64,000 nt of DNA from Adenophora triphylla var. japonica. Its lineage: Eukaryota > Streptophyta > Magnoliopsida > Asterales > Campanulaceae. The notes below the pieces were generated by a model. The model worked only from the letters and a program-made list of their open reading frames with translations, did no database searches and was not told the DNA's origin. Both the position numbers and the translations under genes were made by a program. The DNA lies in the NCBI GenBank assembly GCA_022495995.1, contig JAFEMH010001298.1:124001-188000 (forward strand). The letters are read 5' to 3'. How positions within the stretch are numbered: position 1 is the stretch's first letter; each line of letters starts with the position of its first letter. This document shows, in pieces, positions 23,595-36,245 of this stretch.

Positions 23595-24688
23595 ACCCTA
23601 TACCATATACTATATACCCTATACCCTATACTATATATATACCATATACCCTATACCCTATACTATATACCCTATACCATATACTATATATCCTATACCC
23701 TATACCCTATACTATATATATACCATATACCCTCTATATACTCTATATACCCTATACTATATACCCTATACCATATACTATATACCCTATACCCTATACC
23801 CGATACTATACACTATACTATATACCCTGCACCCTAAACCCCAAACCCTAACCCCTAAACTCTAAACCCTAACCCCTAAACCCCAAACCCTAACCCCTAA
23901 ACCCTAAACCCTAAACCCCTAACCCCTAAACCCTAAACCCTAACCCCTAAACCCCAAACCCTAAACCCTAAACCCCAAACCCTAACCCCTAAACCCTAAA
24001 CCCTAACCCCTAAACCCCAAACTCTAACCCCTAACCCCTAAACCCTAACCCTTAACCCCTATAAACCCTAACCCCTAAACCCTAACCCCTAAACCCTAAA
24101 CCCTAAACCCTACACTATACCCTATACACTATACCCTATACCCTAAACACTATACCCTATACCCTATACACTATACCATATACCCTATACACTATACACT
24201 ATACCCTATACCCTATACCCTATACACTATACCCTATACACTATACCCTAAACACTATACCATATACCCTATACACTATACCCTATACCCTATACACTAT
24301 ACCCTATACCTTATACCCTATACCCTATACACTATACCCTATACACTATACCATATACACTATATCCTATACACTATACCCTATACACTATACCCTATAC
24401 ATTATACCCTACGCTAAACACTATACACTATACCATATACACTATACACTATACCCTATACACTATACCATATACCCTATACCCTATACACTATACCCTA
24501 TACACTATACCATATACCCTATACCTTATACACTATACCCTATACCCTATACCCTATATACTATGCCCTATATCCTATACTATATACCCTATATCATATA
24601 CTATATACCATATACCCTATACTATATACCCTACACCCATAGGGTATAGGGTATAGTGTATAGGGTATAGGGTGTACAGGGTATAGTG
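23595..24688 (+). repeat. Telomere-like and CCCTATA arrays, C-rich strand
   Basis: 23595-23825: CCCTATACC(AT)ATACTATATA units. About 23826-24115: CCCTAAACCCTAACCCCTAAA units, a degenerate plant telomere-type repeat. 24116-24640: CCCTATACACTATA units. At about 24642 the orientation flips to GGGTATAGTGTATAGGG until the LINE poly-A joint at 24689. Open frames here are repeat artefacts. Confidence 0.95.
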
Positions 24689-27600
24689 CTTTTTTTTTTT
24701 TGGAGAACCAGGACGACACCTGGGAATTTTATTAATGATAAATAATAAAATTACATCTATAAGCGGGGATATAACCCAACTCTAAAACCACAACAAAATA
24801 ACAAAGCCCAAGACCAAAATCCCACCTAAACAACCCAAAGCCCATTCTCCAAATTCAGCCCACCTGAGGAGACAAGGGCGGCCACACCAGAACAAGGGTG
24901 GCCGCACTAATCAGGCCGAAGCAGCTAGGGCGTCCGCACAAGGATAAGAGCGGCCGGACCAGCATGGCTGAAGCATTAGGGCGACCGCACAAGATTTTTG
25001 GGCGATCGCCCAAGACCCAAACCGCACGCCATAACACGCTAAATGCAGAGAAATGAAAATCAGTACCAAAATCATCCCTATATGAATTGTTCCAGGCCAA
25101 ACCCAAGGCAAGATTGGCCTTGCTTGGCCCCAAAATGCCCAAGCCAAACCAGGCCAAGTCAGCCAAACATGGCCCAACCCGCCCAGCACCTTCCAAACAT
25201 CAGCAACAAGCTTCTGCAGTAAACCAAAATCAGATCCCAGCAGCCAAACAACCCCTTGAATCTGTCCCAAATCAATTGCTATCAACTTAGTAACCTGAGA
25301 CATCACCAAAACACCACCAAAGCCAAAATTAACTGTCCCAAATCTTCGATAAATAATCATCCAAGCTCCATAAAAACCAAGCAATAACCACCACCAGCAA
25401 CATTGAAAAACCAGCAGCCAAAAATCAGTAGCATCAGCCCCAACACACCAGCAAACAAACATGGCTTGCCTTATCTGTCATGACCATGCTGATTCCACCA
25501 TCCATCCATTGAATCCCAATCAAATAACCCATATCAATGACGATCGACATAAGTACCCCCCTCATCAAACCGTAAAGCATTTATCACCTCCCTCGGCAAC
25601 TCACTAGCAATGGCATATCTCATATTTTGTCGATGAACATGAGCACATGCTGCAAGCCTATCCGCCACACCATTACCTTCCCTTAACACATGTCTAATGC
25701 TAAAACCACCCATTAGGCCACTACATTCCCTTAGCTCATACGAATATCGCCAAGGCCCAGACAAATGACCTCGCAATATCCCCACAGCCACCAGCGAGTC
25801 AGATTCCACCTGTACCGAAGTTAATTGAAGATCCCTACAAAACCTTAGACCATCACGAAGAGCGAAAATCTCTGCCTGCATATTAGTGCCCATCCCGTAA
25901 AAATTGGAATAAGCTCCAATAAAACCACCCCTCCAATCTCTAATGACTCCTCCTCCCGAACACTCACCATGAATCGAAGAACCATCCGTATTGAGTGTGT
26001 AGAAGTAATCACGTGCAGGCTCCCATCTTAAAGTTCTAACCTTCCTATGCTTTACTTCCGCCACCCTTAATCCCAAATTCGTTAAAATATTCCGGGCCTC
26101 CGCTGTTGGTTTTCCTTAGGGAACCAAATAAGAACACATATCCAACAATGCATGTTGGACTCCATCAATAATCGTACCACATTCCATCTGCTTCCCCGTA
26201 AATACCATGTTACAACGGGCTTTCCACAATCCCCAGCAGACAAAAAGCATAGTACCCATACGAACCAAGCCCAACTGAGATCTCCGGGATTGACCACCAC
26301 GCCAAGTTGCCCAAAGCTGATGGAAATCCACATACTGAGCCCCAATCCCGAATAAAGAAGCCCAGTGCTGCCATAACGAACAAGCCAGCAAAAATAAATG
26401 ATCTAAGGTCTCCCTGTTGTTACTGTAAGGACAACATACACAACGAGGAGGAATATTGAAACCCCTCGCCTCCAATCTAGCGTCCATCGGGAGGCCATTA
26501 TGCATTAATCTTCACCAAAACCCGCTGACTTTGGTAGGAATGTGCTTGTGCCAAATCTTGGCACCCCAATCCACCAATGGACTCCGAGTACGATGATGTT
26601 CCCACCAAGCCGCAGTCTCAAACACCCCCAACTTAGTCAAAGTAAACACCACCCTATCCTCCATCTCCATATCAATCCTCATCCTGCGAATTGTATCATG
26701 CAAATGATTGGGAATGAACTCCCATAGATCATCAATACAACGCAAACCATCTCTAACCGTGAGATTGTGATCCTCAGGAGTCGGACCCCCTATACGAACA
26801 CCACACCAATCGTCTCTCCAAAACCGGACATCCCCACGACCAATAATCCACCTATTACAATCTTCCAATTGAGGTAAAAAAGAAGCTGCGGCCTTCCAAG
26901 CATGTGAACTAGAATCCACCCACCGTAACTCATACTTCTCTCTAATAAAACGAGACCAAAGAGAATTGTCGTGACTAGCAACCCATGCCAACTTTGCTAA
27001 AAGAGCATTATTGACATCCCCCATCGATCTCACCCCCAAACCTCCTTCTTGGATAGGCCTACAAACCTCATTCCAAGCCACCCACTGAGGACGCTTCTCA
27101 CCCCCACTGCTCCATAAAAAATTATCCATCATGCCCTCAATCTTTCTTATCACCCCCTTCGAAACTTTCAAAACCCCCATGGAATATATAGGAATGCTAC
27201 TCAACACTGATTTGATTAAAATCAGCTTACCACCGAAAGACAACAATCTAGCCTTCTATCCACTTATCCTCTTCATAACCTTCTGCTCAATCTCCGTGAA
27301 ATGGACCCTCAAAGTCCTCCCTTTGAACAAAGGAATACCAAGATACTTCAACGGGAACTGTTGATGAGTACAACCCGACCACCGACGAATGTTCTCCACC
27401 TCAAAATTCTGCATCTTCTTTCCTACATAGAATCCGCTTTTTTCAAGGCTTATCAGCTGTCCCGAAGCCCTTTCATACATCTCCAAAACACCCCTTAATC
27501 CCTCAATCGAGCTCCTCCTCCCATTACAAAATAATAACATATCATCTGCATACAACAGATGGGTGATAGGAAAACCACCCCGACCATGCATATACGGAAG

Positions 27601-28184
27601 GAAAACATTATTCGCTACAGCTCTGTGTAACGCCCGAGAAAAAACCTCTTGAGCAATAATAAACAAAAGGGGAGATAAAGGATCCCCTTGTTTCACCCCC
27701 CGAGATGAAGCAAAAAATCCATGAGAAGTTCCACCCATTCTAACCGAGTACCAGTTTCCCTGAACCAGTCTCCAAATCAAATCCCGACACCTATTACTGA
27801 AATCGAACGAAGTCAAAAAACGAAACAGAAAATCCCACTCCAATCGATCATAAGCCTTGGACATATCTAGCTTGAATAAAACATTGCCCCCCGTAACTTT
27901 TTGATCAATCCGATGAACCAACTCATGAGCCAACGCGATATTTTCTTGAATTCCCCTGCCTTTAATGAAACCCGTTTGCTCCGGGGAAATCATCTTGGGA
28001 ATAACCAAAGCCAACCGGATAGTAAGGATCTTCGAAATAACCTTGTTCATGAAAGTGGACAAGCTTATCGGTCTCAAATCCTTAAAACCCGTTGGCTTAT
28101 CAACCTTGGGAATCAACACTAGAATATTTGAAGATATAGGCCCCTTGGAAGCTCCACTCCATTATAGAACGCCTGAACCGCAGC

Positions 28185-30544
28185 TGTGAATGTGTGCCCA
28201 AATTCTAAATTTTGTGTTTTTTAGATCGGATTCACGCGAGTTTGAAAACATCCGATTTAATTTGAAAAACGGAGTCGCCACGCCATTTTGATTTCCTCAA
28301 AACTTTGAAAAAAAGGTTTTCTATGGGTTCGGAGGTTAAGTTACCCCTTGGAAAGAACGGATCGTCGTTTACCCAAGGTGCCTTGCCGTAGCAAGTCTCC
28401 CTAGATTCCGTTTATCATGCTTGCTTGCGTGCTTTCTTGTGTGCATGTGTTTGAATAAAAAGGGGGGAATGTCCCAAGTTGTCTTCCGGACGTACAAACC
28501 ATTTATTGGTTGTCGCTCGGGATTTCTTGGATTTTATGTATTCGGGATTTTGATCCCGTCCTTATCTTGGACTTGTGATCATCGCTTTTTAACCTTGGGA
28601 CTTGCGTGATCGAGAGAAAGACTCTCTTTTATAGTCCAAAATGAGGTTCTTTAGGAAAGGAGTGACCTTAGCCCATCAATCCTACACCTTAAGACGATTG
28701 AGCTTATATAGATGCTTCATGCTCGTCTTAAGTGATAATCGGAGATATAGGTTCAAGGTTTATCCCTTTCTAAAGAGATTGTGGCACCTTGAATGGAAGA
28801 AACGATGTAAAGATAGGATCTTTACACCGGTCCGTTCCAAGGTTGTTAATGGGGACATGGGGGAATGCATGTAAAAATGACATTTTAGCGAAAAGATGAC
28901 ATTTTTGGGTTGCAAAGGATGCATTTGATTTGCAAAGGATGCATTTTTATATAAAGACATAATTTTTTATGCAAATGATGCATTTTTAAGGTGGAAAATA
29001 GTATTTAATATGCAAAGGATGCTACTTTGATGTGAAGAAATGATTTTGAATGCAAAAGATGCATTTTTATGTATGAAAATGAGTTTTTGGGTGCAAAGGA
29101 TGCATTTTTAATGTGAAAAGAGATTTTGAGTACAAAGGATGCAATTTTTATGCAAAAGAAGAGATTTTTAGGTGCAAAGGATGCACCTTATGCATAAAGA
29201 TGTTATTTTTATATGAAAAAGGATGCTTTATATGCAAATATCCTAGTTTAAATGCAGATTGATATCTTGGAAAAGGTAAAAATCAGATTACAGATGAAAA
29301 GGATGAAGGTTACGCAAGCGGCCAAAGTTGTCGCGTGACATAGGTTGCACATGTCGCGTGACATACTTAGCCACTTGCAGAGACCTTAACAACTGGGATT
29401 TGCAGAGGCAACAAGGCATTAATATAGCCAAGTCACTTCACTGATAGATCTCAAAAAACATGTATATGAACATTTCAAGGGAGTGTGGAAAGGTAAAAAC
29501 CAGATTACAAATGAAAAGATGAAGTTTACGCAAGGCGCAATGTTGTCGCGTGACATAGGTTGCCTATGTCGCGTGACATACTTAGCCATTTGCGAGACTT
29601 TCATGAGCCACATTTGCGGACACGGCAAAGCCACATTTTGGGCAAGTTGCATCACAAATGGGTCTCGGAGATCAAGTATTTCAATAGTGAACACTTTAAG
29701 AGGGTGTGGATATGAGGGATCCATACTCATCTCGAGTGTTCATGCAAAAACAATGTCAAACCAACGTTATTACATGAAATGATGTGCAAATAGATATGGA
29801 TCTAAGTAATATGAGGCTAAAGCATGCAACTTTAATCAAGATACATCATTATCCACACATTTAGAATAGAGATTTCATATACAAAGGAGATAGAAAGAGG
29901 AAAAGGGTAGAAAATCGTTACCCTTGAAGACCACGACTTCCTATATCAAGTTAGATATAGGAGCCTTCAAAACAAAGAACCTTCAGATCTGATATCAAGC
30001 CTTGGTTCCGTGAGAACCTTTGTTTCTTGAGGTATATAGGAAGTGTGTGTGGGATTGGTTGAATGGTGAGTGATTTGGGAAGATTAGTGTGTGTTTTGGG
30101 TGTGTATGGGAAGAGAGAGTAGGATCCTGGGCGTATTCTTGGTAGAGTGGCACTGAGGAGTGAAAAAGGGGTGCCTAAAATGAGAGGTGCAGGCCTCTAT
30201 TTATAGGTTGCATGGTAGTGGCTTAGTATGTCGCACGACATAACAAGCCATAACCGTTTTCCTTCTAGAAACATGCAAGGTGGCAGTCTTCTAGAAGTTT
30301 TCATGGCAGGTTATGTCGCACGACATAACAAGCCTTATCCAGTTCCTTCTAGAAACATGCAAGGTGGCAGTCTTCTAGAAGGGAATTCTGCATAAAAGAA
30401 AAACGTGTTTCTTTAATTCCAAGCAGTCCCTTCAGCCCTTAGGTGTTTTGGAACATTTCCGAAATTGCTCCCGAACTTTAGGAAAGTCCGGGGAATTGCC
30501 GGGAAAATTAACCGGAAGGCATGAGCCAGATTTGGGTACTTACA
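28185..30544 (-). repeat. Solo LTR 1 in the LINE (TSD GCAGC)
   Basis: 2360 bp with TG...CA ends (TGTGAATGTGTGCCC at 28185 and GGGTACTTACA at 30544). The target duplication GCAGC is at 28180-28184 and 30545-30549. A TATA box (TATAAATAG) on the minus strand at 30205-30197 gives the orientation. Palindrome pairs (TATGTCGCACGACATA, near 30225-30330) lie just upstream of it, and GTCGCGTGACATA copies lie at about 29329-29590. The region near 28260-28340 resembles window positions 170-290. The name 'solo' rests on the clean TSD and absence of internal domain. Confidence 0.88.
28850..29250 (+). repeat. Imperfect tandem repeat with TGCAAAGGATGCATTTTT core
   Basis: About eight to ten copies of a unit holding TGCAAAGGATGCATTTTTA and a spacer such as TGTGAAAA(T/G)GA, with a period of roughly 30-60 bp, within solo LTR 1. 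No protein is encoded. Confidence 0.7.
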
Positions 30545-30940
30545 GCAGCCACCACATCTGCCTTAATAATAGACCAGCATCCCCTGAAAAAATGACCCGT
30601 AAAACCATCCGCACCCGGCGCACTATCTGCATTTAAAGATTTAATGGCTTCCCAAATTTCCTGCTCATCAAGAATCGCAGAAATAACCAAATTATCCTCC
30701 GAAGTCAAGGCACCATCAATACCCGTAAATAAATCATCATCAATAACATGATGTCTAGATCGAAACATATCCTCAAAATAGGCTGCCCCCAAATTACCCA
30801 AAACTGCTTCATTATCACACCAAGACCCATCCGGAAGCTGTAATTTTAGAGAATTCATCCGTCTCCTCTCCTTAATGCTGGCATGAAAAAATGCAGAATT
30901 TCTGTCCCCATCTTTGATCCACAACTGCCTCGACTGTTGC

Positions 30941-33210
30941 TGACGCGCCCCGACCCGTAGACCTACTTGGCCACGTGCCGAGACACGTACTGAAGACGCC
31001 CTATTTAAGAAAAATTTTCAAAATATACTTTTAAAATGTTTCCTTCTTTAAACCTGTTAACATTTAAAACTTTACTAACTTACTAAATCACAATTAACCA
31101 TTTAACTTCAACTTACCCACTCCACATTCACACCATTTACAATCACACACTTATTTACAAACCAAGGAACCTAGTTCCCAAATAAAAAAAAAAATATTTA
31201 CAAAACCATTTGGATGTTACAAAAGAAGGATACACTAAGACCATGAATTCTACCCAAGGTCATACATTTACATAATGTATCCTTACCAAAAGTGCCTCAA
31301 AACCCAACTTGGCGCCCTCTCGCTACTCAACGCGGCCTAGCCCCTGGCTCAGCTTGATCTAAGAACACAATGAAAGGACGGGGTGAGAAGAATCTCAGAA
31401 AGTCATTATATATGGGACATGATGCTATGAATCACTTTAAGAAGCATATAACGATGTACCATGTATATCACCTTCTTATTACACAAGAAAAGATATATCC
31501 ATACAACTAACAAGTAAGTGCAATAATATAACACTTAGAAGGATACTGAGCCAAGGTTTCATCCTCAAAAGAAAGTCCCGGTCCAACAGCAACAGTTGTT
31601 GAAGAAGCGGTTCCGGAACCAATCAAAGTAACCATAAATAGGGGGTATGACACAAAGTCAACCCAAATGTGCAACTAGACATTACCCATAAAAGGGAAGC
31701 TAGCCCACTACCCAAACCATGGCCAATGGATGGGCAACTTGGGAACCCAGTGTATAGAATATAATGAACTCGGCTCAGTGCCATTATAATTCCATACACT
31801 GCCCAACCAACAAATAAGTACCAGCTGGACTTTAAAATAAAAGCACAGTACAACATACTTGCTTATAATAAACAGGGATTCCAAAGTAGGGAATCAAACA
31901 AACAATGCATATCAAAATGCTATCAATGGATAACAAGTATCAATTAAGAATGGCACGAAAGCTAAATCAATTCAATGGACTTAGGATTCCAAAGTAGGGA
32001 ACCCTAAGAGCCTCATCCTTTACATATATTCAATGAACCACAATGGGAAAGTAAGTACTCCATGTTGTTATACATACATTATACCTTGATTATAGTGTTC
32101 CTTGGTTTGATATATAAGTATCAAATTTGAATCTACATGGTTTTAAAATGGTTTGCTCAAAACTGTTCAGGGCACGACTCGTGCCCCTTTTACACCCCTC
32201 CAGAATCTGGCGTCCAAGCAAGGGAACGACCTGGGACGACTCATGGGCACGACTCGTGCCATAGGGCACGACTCGTGCCCTGTGCAGAATTGCAGAAACA
32301 GAGTTGTTCATCAACTTTTGACCCAAAACCAATTCAAGTCTTTTTTGTACCAAATTAACCACCATACCAAAACCCAGGTTTTAGCCCCATGCAAACCAAA
32401 AGAAGTTTATGAGAGTTAAAATCCATTCTTTCCCTTTTTCCAATACATTCAAACCATTTCAATTTTCCCAAAAACTCCATTGTTGACCCATTCAATACCC
32501 AATTCATTTCCAAGTTAACTAAAAACCCATTTTCACTCTCTATATTCAGAAAATACCTTGTAAATTCTCATACAACTTTGGATAATACAACTACATGATC
32601 CATAATACCAAATGAACATAATTTCTAGAATATATAATGACTTACTTGAAAATTAATGTTACAATTTCGGAACTTTAACCGGATAGAAAGATGCTCCTTC
32701 TCCTCACGAACACTCCAAAGTAAACGGATCGTCGATTGGATTTTTCTAGGATTAACTATAGATTTTTAGGTTGAAAAGTTAGGGTTTGGAAATAAAGACC
32801 ATGGATACTTTGAGCTGAAGGAATTTCTCTCTTTTTGTTAAAATGAAGACATAACTTTACTTCCCCATGGATAGTCACATAACTTACTCTTAACCTCCTT
32901 CCTTTACTAACTCTCCCAACTACTAAAACCTTTAAAATATACTCCTTACACTCAAACACCTTAAGCCTTAAGATGATTTACTACTTATATATAAAAAAAA
33001 ATTACATTTTAACTACTTACTCCTAATCTTTTCATTAAAACATTACATAATGCTTTTTATTTTAGTTATTTTTTTAAAAGAGCATGTAACTCCTAAAATA
33101 CTAATCTTACACATACTTTCTAAAATAAATGCAACATATAATATTATGAAATGCACTTATTTATAAAATTAATATAACTTATAATAAAACTGAGAATTGG
33201 GGTCGTGACA
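30941..33210 (-). repeat. Solo LTR 2 in the LINE (TSD GTTGC)
   Basis: 2270 bp, on the minus strand beginning TGTCACGACCCCAATTCTC at 33210 and ending near GGGGCGCGTCA at 30941. The target duplication GTTGC is at 30936-30940 and 33211-33215. The start is of the TGTAACGACCC kind also seen in the element at 53606, which suggests a related Gypsy lineage. It holds three perfect copies of the 15-bp palindrome. Confidence 0.88.
32171..32279. repeat. Palindrome cluster in solo LTR 2
   Basis: Perfect GGCACGACTCGTGCC at 32171-32185, 32246-32260 and 32265-32279; a partial copy (GGGACGACTCATG) at about 32233. Confidence 0.95.
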
Positions 33211-34236
33211 GTTGCTGCTTCATTTCATATTCCCATCGCAGAGCCTGAGCCAGATCTTCCCGTTTCTGCTTTAGATTAAGAGCTACAGAATCATCCCAAC
33301 CCTGGTGCAATTGAACATCCAAAGCCATAATCCCATCCCGAAGCCAATCAATTTTTCTAAAAACATTTCCAAAAATCTCCCAATTCCATTTTCTAAGGAC
33401 CTTACGAAGAGCATGCAATTTCCTATGGAGTTTTTCCAAAGGATTGCCCCCAGTCCACCGATACCAGACTTCTTGAACAACACTCTGAAAGCCATGATGA
33501 TCCAACCACATTTTCATAAATTTAAAGACATACTTTGGTTTGGAAATCTCCGAAAAACTAACCTTTAGAGGCGAATGATCCGACATGTCCCGAGGCAGAT
33601 GAGTACCCGAGACAAGGTAGTGCTTCTCAAGGAAAGCCCCGTTTACCAAAACCCTATCCAATCTTTGCCATATACGCGATGAACCCTCATGCCCATTACA
33701 CCATGTATATATGCTGCCTTCAAAGTCCACCTCTGAAACACCCGCAGCAACCATACAAGAATTAAACTCATCCATGCCTATGAAATCCCAACCATTACCT
33801 CCCAATTTCTCAGAAGGATGCGATATTATGTTAAAATCACCCCCAACAAGCCAGGGGTCATCAAACTGAATGGAAATATCTGTAAGCTCTATCCACAAAG
33901 CTTGCCTCTCTACCCGATCACAACTCGCATAAATGAATGAAAGAATACCGTAATCATCCCCACTACAAGTCACACGCACCGTAATCTGCTGTCTCAAACT
34001 ACAGACCATATTTATGTCAAACCCCGAACTCCACAACACCCAAATGTGCATGTTGACCGGATTCCCATGTAAATAATTATTAAACCCCAACTTCCTCGCA
34101 ATCCTTGCAAGTCTATCCCCCATGAGCTTGGGTTCTAAAATAGCAAGACACCAAGGCTTATGCTTGGCAACCAATAATTTCAACACATCCATAGTTCCAA
34201 CATTCCCAACCCCTCTAGCATTCCATATTAGAACAG

Positions 34237-35808
34237 TCATTGGGAAACGTTTGCTTTAGAAGACACCCCCTTACGCTTACTCTGGGTTCTTCGAGGAGAT
34301 ACCTTTTGCTGCACGTCTTTATTACCCTCTTGCTCTACTCTATCCTCAATTGCAAAGGTAGAATCCTGATAATCATCCTCCCCGGCCGAAGAAAAGACCT
34401 CCTCGTTAGAATCCTCAACCTCTCCCCCCTTAACAAAATCTGCCACAGCACACTGCGAGTTGACCTTCTGTACCGAGTTCACATTCTGTTCTACACCATT
34501 ATTACCTACTAGTGTACCTGTTACAACCTCCTGATCAGCCCCTTTCATAGGAGATACATGTTCCTTTTCCTTCTCAACTCCACCTTCCTCCACCATTAAG
34601 ATATCCCCTAATGACTCTGTCGGAATACCCCCCATATAACAATACCCGGAATCAACACCCTTATCCAACTCATCAACCTTCAAAACCCCAGATGGAGAAT
34701 CCTTCTCCAAACTCGTAGACAAAGATGCCTCCGTATTCAATTGACAAATAACCCCTGTTACATTACCCTCATCAACATCCTCAACATCTACTACATTTTC
34801 CAACGCAGAAAAAGCATTCGAAGTATGGACCTTGTTGGTATCCACACTCTTATCTTTGTCACCCTTCCCCACATCCTTTAATATGGTCACTTCACCAAAA
34901 GTCAAGGATTTAGTAGTTTTAACTGCCTGCTCATTGGACGGACCTGCTTCATTCGTCCGCACCCCTACCTTTTTTTGCTCTGTAACAGCCTTTCCTTTGC
35001 CTTTTACAAGCCATTCCTTCTGTTGTTTCCTCTGCGGTTCCCCAAAATGCGCCCCTTTAACATCTACTTTGTGCACCAAGTCCAGCTTTATGATTCTCTG
35101 CCTTACCCTATTATCCCTTGGCCTCATCTTGCCCTTCCTGCAATCACCCTTTGTATGGCCTAATAAACCACAACCATCACAAAAGGCAATATTGCCCTCA
35201 AATTCCACCTCCTGTTCGAAAAAATTTTCTTTTGACGTTCCCAAATTAACATGATTAGGCAAGGTTTTTGATACATCTACCTCAACACAAATACGAGCAT
35301 AACCATGATGAGTGAAACCGATCGTTCGATCATCTGCCTTCACAAAAGTCCCCAACATATTCCCAATGTTCTCCAAAAAAGCATACCAATGTAACGGTAG
35401 ATTTGGCAAACGAATCCATACCGCAATACAAGGATTGTCGACGGTAAAATCAAACTCAGGTGTCCACCTAAAGCACCGGAAATTGCTATTCGCAATTACA
35501 TTATATTCCCGAGCCAAGGCTCTAGTGAAATCCTCCTCACTTGTAAGGTATACAAGAACATGTCTTGGGCCGAGCAAGCCAATATTAAATTTGCATTTCA
35601 AACCCCAAACTTGATAAATATGATCATAAATTACCTTCAATTGAGGTCTCCCTGCTGTAAATTTCAACACCAACGTAAATTTCAACCTATCCGCAGCCGC
35701 TTGAATTTCTCTTTCGGAAAGAAATAATGTCGGGGCACCATCAACCTTTGCAACTGATCGTGGAGGAGCCTTTAATCCTACAAATGGGTTTATAAACGTA
35801 CCTTCCAC
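34237..35808 (-). CDS. LINE ORF1: DUF4283-type gag-like protein with zinc knuckle
   Basis: 523 residues, uninterrupted. The N-terminal 45-150 looks like the plant DUF4283 domain common in LINE ORF1 proteins (AADRLKFTLVLKF, then FRCFRWTPEFDF, IAVWIRLPNLPLHWY). A CCHC zinc knuckle follows at residues 210-223 (CDGCGLLGHTKGDC). The rest is charged and low complexity with a basic C-terminus. Such proteins bind the element RNA; that is family knowledge. The stop codon overlaps the ORF2 start in an ATGA (34240-34237). The ATG at 35808 is the first in this frame with good context. Upstream frames to about 36290 are not clearly part of it. Confidence 0.85.
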   Translation of the reverse strand: MEGTFINPFVGLKAPPRSVAKVDGAPTLFLSEREIQAAADRLKFTLVLKFTAGRPQLKVIYDHIYQVWGLKCKFNIGLLGPRHVLVYLTSEEDFTRALAREYNVIANSNFRCFRWTPEFDFTVDNPCIAVWIRLPNLPLHWYAFLENIGNMLGTFVKADDRTIGFTHHGYARICVEVDVSKTLPNHVNLGTSKENFFEQEVEFEGNIAFCDGCGLLGHTKGDCRKGKMRPRDNRVRQRIIKLDLVHKVDVKGAHFGEPQRKQQKEWLVKGKGKAVTEQKKVGVRTNEAGPSNEQAVKTTKSLTFGEVTILKDVGKGDKDKSVDTNKVHTSNAFSALENVVDVEDVDEGNVTGVICQLNTEASLSTSLEKDSPSGVLKVDELDKGVDSGYCYMGGIPTESLGDILMVEEGGVEKEKEHVSPMKGADQEVVTGTLVGNNGVEQNVNSVQKVNSQCAVADFVKGGEVEDSNEEVFSSAGEDDYQDSTFAIEDRVEQEGNKDVQQKVSPRRTQSKRKGVSSKANVSQ

Positions 35809-36245
35809 TCCCCTATCTCATTTTACTGCTGCTGAGTATGATAATGGAGCCCTAGAGTTACCACCCCCACCTCCATGCACATGCAGACCTGATGTGTCAG
35901 CCGTAATTAGGTCCAAACCTGCTCCTTCTGCTGTAAATCCTTCCCTACCATTGAAGATAACCCTCCTTGATCCAAAGTAATCCTAGTGGAAGCCTGTAAC
36001 TCTCCTCCCCCTTCCCTAGCATGCGTCGACTGCTGGCCTACTTTGGCATCAGTATTATGCCCAAAAACCCTAAAACCTTGCGGAGAAACCCGCCCCCTCC
36101 CTTCCCCAACACGTGGGGATCTCCCCCTTGAAGAACCGCAGCCTCCATGGCCAACGCAGTCCTGAAAAACGGCCAAATCCCGCCGGAAAATCAAGCAGCC
36201 GAGAAGTCTCCTTGTTCGCCCTATATTTCTCCACATTAGTAAGAT

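Larger units (their letters stand above)
25534..34240 (-). pseudogene. LINE ORF2: endonuclease, reverse transcriptase, zf-RVT, RNase H
   Basis: Starts at ATG 34240. The apurinic-type endonuclease (34240-33216) keeps LEPK (Glu), VGGDFNII (Asp) and SDHSPL (His). After the solo LTR at 30941-33210, the frame resumes with MWIKDGDRNSAFFHASIKE (30924) and NADSAPGADGFTG. After the solo LTR at 28185-30544 the RT follows: PISLSTFMNKVISKIL, LFKLDMSKAYDRLEW (catalytic Asp) and LLYADDMLLF (catalytic YADD). Then come the thumb region (27246-26512), a zf-RVT (KIWHKHIPTKVSGFW), and an RNase H (NTDGSSIHGECSGGG, QAEIFALRDGL, VESDSLVAVGIL, EGNGVADRLAA) ending at 25534. Besides the two insertions, stops occur near 27247 and 26509, with a frame change near 26080. 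Most catalytic residues remain, so decay is mild. Confidence 0.9.
24689..36245 (-). mobile_element. L1-type non-LTR retrotransposon (LINE), split by two solo LTRs
   Basis: Two ORFs read leftwards: ORF1 (35808-34237) and ORF2 (34240-25534). The 3' end shows a poly-A tail (poly-T 24689-24701 on +) next to the tandem array, which marks the insertion edge. Solo LTRs of 2.36 and 2.27 kb sit inside ORF2; without them the LINE is about 6.9 kb, a normal L1 length for plants. The 5' end near 36.2 kb is uncertain because a TRIM-like piece adjoins it. The 3' non-coding part (25533-24702) has no gene. Confidence 0.9.

Noticed and set aside
23582..23851. 89-codon Tyr/Ile/Pro frame
   Set aside because: Translation of CCCTATA/CCATATA repeats.
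34832..35254. 140-codon frame on the + strand
   Set aside because: Shadow of LINE ORF1 on the minus strand, which has a domain and full-length frame.
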